In this document: positions 14,574 through 22,014 of the stretch, piece after piece
Layout: each line of letters begins with the position of its first letter
Numbering within the stretch: position 1 is the first letter of the stretch
Source: Candidatus Hodarchaeota archaeon
Lineage (GTDB): Archaea; Asgardarchaeota; Heimdallarchaeia; Hodarchaeales; YT1-039
Assembly: GCA_016840025.1 (NCBI GenBank)
Contig: JAEOTF010000400.1
Span: 1 to 23,222, forward strand
DNA length: 23,222 nt
Direction: 5' to 3'
Notes under the pieces: model-generated
Told to the model about the DNA's origin: nothing
Database searches by the model: none
Seen by the model: only the letters and a program-made list of their open reading frames with translations
Made by a program: the position numbers and the translations under genes

Positions 14574-14834
14574 CTATGAAGTGTTTTCTATCCTTGACCA
14601 AAAATATTTCTCAATTGCGATTCTCCAGATAGCCAACCATACAAAGAAAGCTGCCCCTGCGACTCCTACTTTGATAGAGCCTATTAAAAACGGTATCCAC
14701 CCATCTATCACTTGTAAAGGAACAATAAACAACTTAAGCAAAATAAAAATGGCCATCATTAGTGCCCATGCGAGAAATAAGATTTTTCCTATTTCAAGCG
14801 ATCGACTAAGAATCTTCTGTTGTTCATTTGACAT
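14574..14834 (-). CDS. small two-TM membrane protein
   Basis: 86 residues, ATG start. Hydrophobic segments lie at about 17-37 and 47-72, with short polar ends and no conserved motifs that I recognise. It sits 18 nt after the stop of the glycosyltransferase gene, and its own stop lies within the SD region of the zinc-finger membrane protein, so all three are probably translated from one transcript. A partner or accessory subunit role in the membrane is a guess. Confidence 0.65.
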   Translation of the reverse strand: MSNEQQKILSRSLEIGKILFLAWALMMAIFILLKLFIVPLQVIDGWIPFLIGSIKVGVAGAAFFVWLAIWRIAIEKYFWSRIENTS

Positions 14835-14852
14835 CTTTTATTCACATCCCAT

Positions 14853-15863
14853 TTACATCGTGAAGGCGGTAATTATTGCGAGTACTGCGCTCATTAGTGC
14901 GATTATAGCCATTATACGTACAACTTGATTTTCAAACAGTGGTCCACAAGCCAGTATTGTTCGAATAAGCGTAATTGGTGCTCCCTTTTCTACAGAAGCA
15001 TAAAGTCGCCCATCTTCGCCTAAATATACTGGCCTTTTTCTAATTTCAGATCTTTCCATCAATCTCCCTAGAGAAAATAGGATGGAATAAGAGTTAAGGA
15101 TAAGAGGCATAATTGCCACGATAGCAATAGCTTCCACCCTTCCAAGAATTGCTAGGGCTCCAATAGATGCACCCACCGCGAGTGATCCGGTATCCCCTGA
15201 AAATACTTTGGCAGGATATCGATTATAGTACAAATATCCAAGTAATGCGCCTAAAAGAGGTAAACCAAGAACCAAACTAACGGGGGAATCTAAGATAATT
15301 CCACCGATGCAAATCGCCACTACAGCGATAATACATGTAATAGGCATTGTTCCGTTCAAGGTGTCCGACATGTTTACTGCGTTGGATGTAACAGAAATAG
15401 CAATGAGGATTAGAAGAGGGTATACTAGTGTAAGCCTTGCTGGACCGATGAAAGGAAGGCTTGGTCTCCCGTCATACAGTTCAACGAAGTAGTTTAGTAC
15501 AAGGATAGGTGATCCCGCCGAAAGAAGTAAAATAGGCTTTGTAAGCGCCCCAATTTTATATCGGTCATCATACAAACCAATTAATAGTCCTACCAAGACT
15601 ACTCCACTAAAAGCAATAATTTGCGCATTCCATTTTGGTAATAGAAGGCTCTCTATACCGGTTGCTAGTAACAAGCCAATGATGATCCCTATTCCTCCTC
15701 TCTCTGGTATACTTGGTTTATCTAGTTTATGAACATCGATTCCTGTCAAACCACGATTCTTTAACAATTTGATAATATAAGGCATCACAAGAAATGTTGT
15801 TAGAGCTGCGATGAAAAAGGCAAATCCAATAATTCCAAGTTGCTCTGTGGAAACATCCATCAC
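14853..15863 (-). CDS. WecA/MraY/AglH-type polyprenyl-phosphate sugar-1-phosphate transferase
   Basis: 336 residues from GTG 15863 or, more likely, ATG 15860, which is 7 nt from GAGGT. It is a polytopic protein with about ten hydrophobic segments. Family motifs are all visible: KLDKPSIPERGGIGI (about 46-60), LIGLYDDRYKIG (about 94-105, the Asp-rich Mg2+ motif), NAVNMSDTLNG (about 161-171) and KVFSGDTGSLAVGA (about 218-231). GT4 members move HexNAc-1-phosphate from a UDP-sugar to dolichyl or undecaprenyl phosphate at the cytoplasmic face. In archaea this starts N-glycan or surface polysaccharide synthesis, so AglH-like activity is likely, with the sugar unknown. It diverges from a Gfo/Idh/MocA enzyme that could supply a modified sugar nucleotide. 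Confidence 0.92.
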   Translation of the reverse strand: MMDVSTEQLGIIGFAFFIAALTTFLVMPYIIKLLKNRGLTGIDVHKLDKPSIPERGGIGIIIGLLLATGIESLLLPKWNAQIIAFSGVVLVGLLIGLYDDRYKIGALTKPILLLSAGSPILVLNYFVELYDGRPSLPFIGPARLTLVYPLLILIAISVTSNAVNMSDTLNGTMPITCIIAVVAICIGGIILDSPVSLVLGLPLLGALLGYLYYNRYPAKVFSGDTGSLAVGASIGALAILGRVEAIAIVAIMPLILNSYSILFSLGRLMERSEIRKRPVYLGEDGRLYASVEKGAPITLIRTILACGPLFENQVVRIMAIIALMSAVLAIITAFTM

Positions 15864-16119
15864 TGGAACCTCAAAACATCAGAAGTTCATCTTTATGTTC
15901 AATAAAGGGAGTGGATTGACACGATCATCGCTAGTCTTTATTCTCCTTTAAATTTGCTTTAAGCAGAGTTAAAAGTAGGAAGGCACTAGAAAGGCTGTTG
16001 ATCGCTCTTTCCGTTTATTGGCGTTCATAAATAAGGAATAGTTTGTCATTGCGGCAGCCTGATCATAGTGGCCATTATTGGAGTGTATGTCGATAAAAAA
16101 AGTTAAATAGGCGAGTATA

Positions 16120-17115
16120 ATGACTTTACGTGTTGGTGTAATTGGTGTAGGCGCAATGGGGAGGAACCATGTTCGCGTATTTTCAGAAATAAATGATGTT
16201 GAGTTAGTGGCTGTTTCTGATCCTAACAAAGAAACCTTAAACCATATTATTGCCAAATACCCTTGTAAAGGGTATTTACATTTTCAGGACATGCTTAATA
16301 AAGAGGATTTAGATGCGGTATCAATTGCAGTGCCAACAAAACTGCATTTAAGTGTTGCTAAGGCATTTTTGGAAGCAGGTATTCATGTTTTGGTCGAAAA
16401 ACCCATAGCCGCGTCCGTAGAAGAAGCCGAAGAATTAGTTACCAAAGCAAATGAAAATGATCGTGTTTTGATGGTGGGTCATATAGAGAGGTACAACCCT
16501 GCAATTCGAAAACTTGAAGAGTTGATAAGGAAAGGAGATCTAGGAAGAATCCTCACTTGCTCTGCACGTAGATTAGGTCCCTACCCTCCACGAATTACAG
16601 ATATTGGTGTTGTTATTGACTGGACTGTTCATGACATTGACATTATGCGGTTATTGTGCAATAGTGAGCCGATTACGGTTTTCTGCCGAGGTGGAAGCGT
16701 AGAAACCGCACATGAAGATTATGCTGTAATGCTCTTAGAATTTAAAAATGGGGTGTTAGGTACAATTGAAGCGGATTGGCTTACACAGACCAGAGTTAGG
16801 ACGCTATCTGTTACAGGTAGTAAGTCTTTTGCAGAATTGGATTATATTAATCAGCAAATTGAATTACGAGGTGAGGTGGGTGATCTGCAATATCAAAATT
16901 TTGATGAATTAGTCGAAAAGCTTGGACAGCTATCTCGTTGGCAGCCATTTATTGAAAAAAGAGAACCACTTAAGAACGAATTAGAGGATTTTGTTCGTGC
17001 AGTACAAACCAATACAGCACCAAAAGCGACAGGAGAGGACGGACTCCAAACTATTAAAATTGCGTCTGCGGCACTACAGTCTATCAGAGAAAAACAACCA
17101 ATTAACATTGAATAA
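16120..17115 (+). CDS. Gfo/Idh/MocA family sugar(-nucleotide) dehydrogenase
   Basis: 331 residues, ATG start. The N-terminal Rossmann fold has VGVIGVGAMGRNHVRVF (5-21, the dinucleotide-binding GxGxxG), the nucleotide-binding acidic end VAVSDPNK, and the family hallmark HVLVEKPIA (about 89-97). The second domain has MVGHIERYNPAI (about 118-129) and DWTVHDIDIMRLL (about 167-179, with the catalytic His/Asp region). The HIERYNPAI segment and length match archaeal proteins annotated as UDP-GlcNAc 3-dehydrogenase, which make the 3-keto precursor of diamino sugars for N-glycans. Specificity is not decided by these motifs, and the partner aminotransferase and acyltransferase are not nearby. It faces away from the GT4 gene across 256 bases. 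Confidence 0.88.
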   Translation: MTLRVGVIGVGAMGRNHVRVFSEINDVELVAVSDPNKETLNHIIAKYPCKGYLHFQDMLNKEDLDAVSIAVPTKLHLSVAKAFLEAGIHVLVEKPIAASVEEAEELVTKANENDRVLMVGHIERYNPAIRKLEELIRKGDLGRILTCSARRLGPYPPRITDIGVVIDWTVHDIDIMRLLCNSEPITVFCRGGSVETAHEDYAVMLLEFKNGVLGTIEADWLTQTRVRTLSVTGSKSFAELDYINQQIELRGEVGDLQYQNFDELVEKLGQLSRWQPFIEKREPLKNELEDFVRAVQTNTAPKATGEDGLQTIKIASAALQSIREKQPINIE

Positions 17116-17185
17116 TCCGTAAAACTAAACGTTTTTAATAGATTCTTTATATGTGCTCTTTCTTAACAGCTTGGTGGTTCGATAA

Positions 17186-18214
17186 GTGTCCATTCTTCCC
17201 AATCTTCTTCGTGAAAAGTATCTACATCAAAAATACCAGCTTTGGGGAAAACAGGTGGCAGTGAAGAAGTGTCGGTGGACCCACAATCTATTAGTGGAAG
17301 GGCGTCCTTGTTATAAAGGTTATTATGGCATCCAAGCTCATAGATGCGTTCAATCAACCCCCAATATGATTTGTAATCATAGATGTGTGTTTTGTTGGCG
17401 GGTACAAGAGTCCGATCTTGGTTTGGATTCTCAATATAGTCATTTCATCAACGATTCTGATCCTGTTGAAACCAAATACAAAAAGTACTTTAATACTCCC
17501 GATGAAGTGATTAAAGGGTTGTTGTGGGGTTGGAAAAGAATTTTAAGTGGTTACGGCGCTCAAGTGGGAGACCCGATTCCTAAAGAACGGTATGTTGAAG
17601 CAAAAGATCCTAAGCACATTACTTTTTCACTTGCGGGAGAACCTCTACTGTACCCCTTTATGCCCGAATTAATTACTAAATTTAAGGATCAAGGATTTAC
17701 TGTATTTATTGTTACAAATGGGACGTTTCCCGAGGCAGTTCAACGTTTTATAGACGAAGGTACCTACCCCACCCAACTCTATGTCACAATCCCTGCCCCT
17801 AATGAACAAATATATCGGAAGACTTGTCGTCCTGAGGTTAAGAACGGTTGGACGAGGATTTTAGAAACCTTAGATATTATTGGAGACCAATATCCTGAAC
17901 GCACAGTGGGGCGGCTCACGGTTGCCAAAGGTAGCAACTTTGTTGGTGCCAAGGGTTATACTAAGTTGTTAAATCGGATGCAACCATCTTTTATAGAGAT
18001 TAAAGGGGTGGTTCACGTAGGATTCGCACAAAAGCGAATTAGGAGGGAAGCGATGCCCTACCATGCTGAAATTACGAAATTTACGGAGCAACTACAACAA
18101 AATTTACCTACCCAATATGAATTAGTTGCAGAAAAAGCCGATAGTTTGGTCACTATTCTTTCCAATAACACCCATCCTCTGGTTATTCCTGGGTTGAGAA
18201 GTTTATTTACATAA
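17186..18214 (+). CDS. taw1: Taw1, tRNA 4-demethylwyosine synthase (radical SAM)
   Basis: 342 residues; GTG 17186 is supported by GGTGG 8 nt upstream. The radical SAM motif CNHRCVFCWR gives C63, C67 and C70 for the SAM-binding [4Fe-4S] cluster. Three further cysteines, C29 (KKCRWT), C42 (RPCYKGYYGI) and C54 (AHRCVQSTP), match the second cluster of archaeal Taw1. ITFSLAGEPLLYP and FIVTNGTFPE are the following core segments. Taw1 joins pyruvate carbons to N1-methylguanosine 37 of tRNA-Phe to form the tricyclic wyosine base that prevents frameshifting. The archaeal form lacks the flavodoxin domain of eukaryotic TYW1, as here. The other wyosine genes (trm5, taw2, taw3) are not in the window. Confidence 0.96.
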   Translation: MSILPNLLREKYLHQKYQLWGKQVAVKKCRWTHNLLVEGRPCYKGYYGIQAHRCVQSTPNMICNHRCVFCWRVQESDLGLDSQYSHFINDSDPVETKYKKYFNTPDEVIKGLLWGWKRILSGYGAQVGDPIPKERYVEAKDPKHITFSLAGEPLLYPFMPELITKFKDQGFTVFIVTNGTFPEAVQRFIDEGTYPTQLYVTIPAPNEQIYRKTCRPEVKNGWTRILETLDIIGDQYPERTVGRLTVAKGSNFVGAKGYTKLLNRMQPSFIEIKGVVHVGFAQKRIRREAMPYHAEITKFTEQLQQNLPTQYELVAEKADSLVTILSNNTHPLVIPGLRSLFT

Positions 18215-18217
18215 GTC

Positions 18218-19225
18218 CTACTTCCAGATGAAGTAACAGACTTTGTCCAACTCTATTCTGATTTGTTGTTCTGTAATCTCTATTTTATAATGAAGAGATG
18301 TATGTAATTCTTGATGGTGAAAGTTACATACAACAATAAGATTTTCTGGATTATCAGTTCCTCCTTCACTAAACGGCTTTAGATGGTGGGTTGATAGTTG
18401 GTTTTTATGCGAGAATCGCGTATCTGGGCATAATTGACACCGATATCCCACCTCATATTTTTTTAATTCTGCTACCCGTCGATTTCGATGGAATGGTGCA
18501 TTTTTTCCCTGGTTTAATGCATCTTCGTATAGCTGCTCCAAGGAAAGGTCTTGGTTTAAAGCGTCTTGAATTTCCATATATTTGATACTTTCTTCTGGTA
18601 AGTCCGCTGTTTTATCTGCTGAGCGGAAGGGTTCCGTATTGCCAAGGATTGATGGAAAAACCTTCACTAAACGAGCTAAAAGCCAAGGATTTTTTTCTAA
18701 TAACAATACCCGAGCACGCCCCTTGTTAATAATGGCCTCAAGAACCATTTGTGGGGAAACAGGCTCAAGATCAATTTTTTTCCAATCTTGGAGAACCTGA
18801 TCCAATTCTCCCTCACTCCAAATCTCTAATTTCAATCTCCCTCGAGCACCCAAGATCATATTTCCAATTGTATCTGAAGCGTTTGAATTTAATAATCGTT
18901 TAAGATCGGAGTAGGCTGTTATAATCTCTTTGAGAAGAGGTAGAATTTGAATATAGGTTTCTGATCCAACCTTATTAGCCTGGGATACACAATACTCAAA
19001 AAAATTCAATAGCGGGAAGGGAACTCCTAATGCGTCTTTTTGACTCTGGTCACCAATGATTAAATTCAAACACCCGTCCACTTCTTCTTGGTTGAAATCA
19101 CCTGTTTTTGACCAATGATCGATTATAGTTTGGTACAGATAGTGTCTTTGATGCCAATAGATAGGCTTAGAGTCTCTTAAAACATTATTAAGAGAGTATT
19201 CCATAGAATTCATGGGTTTCTCCAT
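18218..19225 (-). CDS. HNH endonuclease with an unclassified helical N-terminal region
   Basis: 335 residues from ATG 19225. The in-frame ATG at 19213 has GGAG 6 nt upstream and may be the real start. Residues 1-240 are helical and have no domain I recognise. The C-terminal 80 residues form an HNH nuclease: YRCQLC (zinc Cys pair), STHHLKPFSEGGTDNPENLIVVCNFHH (the HH, N and HxxH-like signature) and a last strand. Standalone HNH proteins of this form occur in many prokaryotic genomes as restriction or host-defence nucleases, or as homing-like elements. No methyltransferase or intein/intron context is seen here. Its end lies 3 nt from the Taw1 end, convergent. Confidence 0.85.
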   Translation of the reverse strand: MEKPMNSMEYSLNNVLRDSKPIYWHQRHYLYQTIIDHWSKTGDFNQEEVDGCLNLIIGDQSQKDALGVPFPLLNFFEYCVSQANKVGSETYIQILPLLKEIITAYSDLKRLLNSNASDTIGNMILGARGRLKLEIWSEGELDQVLQDWKKIDLEPVSPQMVLEAIINKGRARVLLLEKNPWLLARLVKVFPSILGNTEPFRSADKTADLPEESIKYMEIQDALNQDLSLEQLYEDALNQGKNAPFHRNRRVAELKKYEVGYRCQLCPDTRFSHKNQLSTHHLKPFSEGGTDNPENLIVVCNFHHQELHTSLHYKIEITEQQIRIELDKVCYFIWK

Positions 19226-19317
19226 GCCTGTGTATCAGTTTTTGGACTCTACAGACTTCTTCCAGAGAATATTACTCTAATACGGAAAAAGCTGCCTATT
19301 GTTAGAAGAAGTAGTAG

Positions 19318-19325
19318 TTTAAAAC
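19318..19325 (+). promoter_or_regulatory. TATA-like box for the translin gene
   Basis: TTTAAAAC lies about 40 bases before ATG 19365, leaving a short leader. The same AT-rich stretch may also serve the divergent HNH gene. Confidence 0.35.
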
Positions 19326-19364
19326 TTAATAAGGGTTTCAGCAAATAAGTGGCGAATTTTTCCA

Positions 19365-19976
19365 ATGACAATCCAGAATGGACTTGAAGAAGTAATTAAG
19401 GATATTAGAAAGACACTTGACCAACAAGACCAGGCTAGAGAGGAGATACTTCGACTTACAAGACGAACAATACGGTATTGTGCTGAATCTATTAAACTGC
19501 TTCATCGTAACAAAAAACAAGCGGCAAAAGAGAAATTAATCAAATCACGTGAGATTTTGAACCGTTTAAAAGCACTTACAGATGAATTTGCAGGATTAAA
19601 TGAGAGTTCGACTATAGTAGCGTTTCAGGAGTACGCCGAAGCACAATTTCTTCTTTCTTTTAAAGAAGGAAGAGAATTTCCAAGTTACACTGAAATGGGG
19701 GTTCCTATGCATGCGTTTCTTCTGGGATTAGCGGATTTTGTTGGGGAGATTCGCCGCTGGTGTCTCGATAGTGTTCGAAGAGTAGAAGAGAAAAAAGATC
19801 TCCTTCCAATCAATAATGCTCTTGAATTGATGGATGATATTCATAGTATGCTTTTTTCATTAGACTATCCTGACAGACTTCTTCCTGGTCTTCGAAGAAA
19901 GACTGACGTCACCCGAAAACTGGTTGAGACCACTCGTGGCGTTATCACCAACGCCTCTCTTGTTTACAGAGATTAA
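19365..19976 (+). CDS. translin/TRAX family protein
   Basis: 203 residues, ATG start, almost entirely helical. The family pattern is clear: a basic N-terminal helix pair, FQEYAEAQFLLSFKEGR (87-103), HAFLLGLADFVGEIRRW (116-132), and near the C-terminus DYPDRLLPGLRRKTDVTRKLVETTRG. In eukaryotes translin and TRAX form C3PO, an RNase acting on passenger strands and tRNA leaders, with the catalytic acids in TRAX. The spacing E89-x2-E92 and D124-x3-E128 matches the TRAX catalytic quartet (two Glu, one Asp, one Glu), so this homologue may be an active metal-dependent RNase. It precedes gcvPA by 59 nt, probably a chance neighbour. Confidence 0.9.
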   Translation: MTIQNGLEEVIKDIRKTLDQQDQAREEILRLTRRTIRYCAESIKLLHRNKKQAAKEKLIKSREILNRLKALTDEFAGLNESSTIVAFQEYAEAQFLLSFKEGREFPSYTEMGVPMHAFLLGLADFVGEIRRWCLDSVRRVEEKKDLLPINNALELMDDIHSMLFSLDYPDRLLPGLRRKTDVTRKLVETTRGVITNASLVYRD

Positions 19977-20035
19977 AGATGTTCAACTCCAATAATCTCC
20001 CCAAATAGCCTGGCAAAGCGAAAACCGTTAACTAG

Positions 20036-21433
20036 GTGACCGAATTGGATGCTAAATACCCTTATATCCCAGTTTCCCGCAAGGATCAAAAAGCAATGTT
20101 ACAGGAGATGAATTTAGAGTCTTTGGAATCTCTATTTGCAGATATTCCCGAAGAGTGTCGGTTAAAAGATTCCTTAAACCTCCCCCCATCCCACAGCGAA
20201 ATCTATCTTCGAAATCATGTACAAGCAGTAACTCAGTGCAATTACACGGATGCTGAGGTGCTGTCTTTTCTTGGTGGTGGGGTCTGGCCTCATCATGTTC
20301 CAGCCGTTGTAGATGCCATTACTGGTCGGGATGAATTTCTCTCAGCTTACACACCTTATCAGCCTGAAGTTTCTCAAGGTTCTTTACAAAGCTTATTTGA
20401 GTATCAAAGTTTAATTGGGGAGTTATTTGACTTACCTATTGTAAATAATTCAATGTATGACTGGGCAACAGCCTTGGGTGAAGCTGCTCGGATGTGTCAG
20501 CGGGTTACTCGAAAAACTGATTTTCTTATTCCTCAAACTATTAGCCCTGAGCGGAGAGCAGTCTTAGAAACCTATACTCGCCCAGTTGGAATGAAAATTA
20601 TTGATGTTTCTTATGATCCAGTTAATGGCCTTCTCAACCTTGAAGATCTATCTAAGAAGCTTTCTGCTAATATAGCAGGGGTATATATCGAAAACCCAAC
20701 CTATTTAGGTTATTTTGAACCTCAAATACCAGAAATTGTTGATATGACTCATAAAAACAAATCTCTTTTTGTTTTAGGTGTTGATCCTACTTGTTTAGGT
20801 GTTGTTCGTTCGCCTGGTAATTTAGGAGCTGATATTGCGGTAGCTGAAGGCCAACCTTTCGGTGGGCATCCAAATTTTGGTGGGCATCTTCTTGGTATCT
20901 TCGCAGTGAGAGAAGATAAGAAATTTATGCGCCAATTTCCGGGACGTGTAATAGGTGCCACATTAACTAAGTCAGGTGAACATCGTGGCTATGTTATGAC
21001 ACTTCAGACACGAGAACAACATATACGACGAGAAAAAGCGACATCTAATATTTGTACGAATCATGCTCTTAACGCAATTGGAGCAGCTGTGTATCTTGCT
21101 CTTCTTGGAAAACGAGGTTTGTATGAGTTAGGTAGAAAATTGTTGGTAAATTCTTATTATCTACAAAACCAGCTTCAGACACTTCCAAGAGTAAAAGTTC
21201 CAAAATTTACAGCTTCACATTTCAAAGAATTTGTGATAGATTTTGGAGCAATTGACAAACCAGTTTCTCAAATACTTAAAGATCTTCTTAACCATAATAT
21301 CTTTGGAGGAATTCCTTTAGAATCTACCTTTTCTCAGTTAAAAAATTGCTTACTTGTATGTACAACCGAAATTCATACAAAAGAAGACTTGGATAAATAC
21401 GTAACTTGTCTTGGTGAGGTCTTGGAGGAATAA
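20036..21433 (+). CDS. gcvPA: glycine dehydrogenase (decarboxylating) subunit 1
   Basis: 465 residues from GTG 20036; there is no clear SD. Sequence blocks follow GcvPA closely: PYIPVSRKDQKAML (start), FLGGGVWPHHVPAVVDAI (about 78-95), YTPYQPEVSQGSLQSLFEYQ (about 105-124), NNSMYDWATALGEAARM, and near 276-292 GGHPNFGGHLLGIFAVR, then TLQTREQHIRREKATSNICTNHAL. In archaea and some bacteria the P-protein is split: GcvPA pairs with GcvPB, which holds the PLP-binding lysine. Together they decarboxylate glycine and pass the aminomethyl group to lipoyl-GcvH. No gcvPB, gcvT or gcvH gene lies downstream; GcvPB must be elsewhere for this protein to work. Confidence 0.96.
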   Translation: MTELDAKYPYIPVSRKDQKAMLQEMNLESLESLFADIPEECRLKDSLNLPPSHSEIYLRNHVQAVTQCNYTDAEVLSFLGGGVWPHHVPAVVDAITGRDEFLSAYTPYQPEVSQGSLQSLFEYQSLIGELFDLPIVNNSMYDWATALGEAARMCQRVTRKTDFLIPQTISPERRAVLETYTRPVGMKIIDVSYDPVNGLLNLEDLSKKLSANIAGVYIENPTYLGYFEPQIPEIVDMTHKNKSLFVLGVDPTCLGVVRSPGNLGADIAVAEGQPFGGHPNFGGHLLGIFAVREDKKFMRQFPGRVIGATLTKSGEHRGYVMTLQTREQHIRREKATSNICTNHALNAIGAAVYLALLGKRGLYELGRKLLVNSYYLQNQLQTLPRVKVPKFTASHFKEFVIDFGAIDKPVSQILKDLLNHNIFGGIPLESTFSQLKNCLLVCTTEIHTKEDLDKYVTCLGEVLEE

Positions 21434-22014
21434 ACATGATAAAAAACATTATCGTCAAGCATATTAGATAGAACCTCTCACTTTAGAACTTCTTTCATCG
21501 TAAAATTGCTGCTTTGCACGAGTTATTGTCACCTATCGCGATCGTTTAATCCGCTTTGCGTTTCCTTACCTCCAGACCTGTTTTTAAAGCTATAACACTC
21601 AAATTCATATCTTAAACCACACCCCTTCTCGTTCTATGGAAGAAGAATTAGTACAGGACATAAATACGATCATTACTACCTTTCCTGGGCGTATTCCTGG
21701 GTTAAAAAATCATTGCACGCGGAAACATACAAACCGCTCGAGTTTTCCATCTTCACCTTATGAGTAAGAAGCTGGGGTTGTCTTCAGGAAATAAAGTCGG
21801 ATTACATAGGAATCTTTAAAAAAAAAGCCAATTAGGCTAGAGAATTGTTCTTCCTTGCACCCCAGCAAACTTGGTTCAAATTATTGGCGGAAATTCCCTA
21901 TCTTTTCAAATAAACGAGGAATCACTTTGACTCCTCTGTCTTCTGACGCCTTAAATACCAAGAAGAGGGAGGAGAACTTATTCCCATCCCACTTTCTTTA
22001 CTTGAGGGTGAGTC
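21434..22014 (+). other. 581-base gap without a convincing gene
   Basis: Only short frames occur. One at 21636-21767 (43 codons, MEEELVQDINTIITTFPGRI then frame decay) looks faintly like the start of a hydrolase-type gene and might be a remnant, but I cannot support a family. A hairpin at 21916-21936 (GAGGA/TCCTC outer stem) and an A9 run near 21819 are the only structures seen. The DNA grows C-rich towards the zinc-ribbon gene. Confidence 0.45.
21916..21936 (+). repeat. short inverted repeat (hairpin)
   Basis: GAGGA (21916-21920) pairs with TCCTC (21932-21936); after one A/C mismatch TCA pairs with TGA around a CTT loop. It is about 80 bases upstream of the zinc-ribbon gene start. Function unknown. 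Confidence 0.3.

Noticed and set aside
21636..21767. 43-codon frame in the gap after gcvPA as a real gene
   Set aside because: No SD, the frame degrades into atypical residues, and any family resemblance is too weak to support a call.
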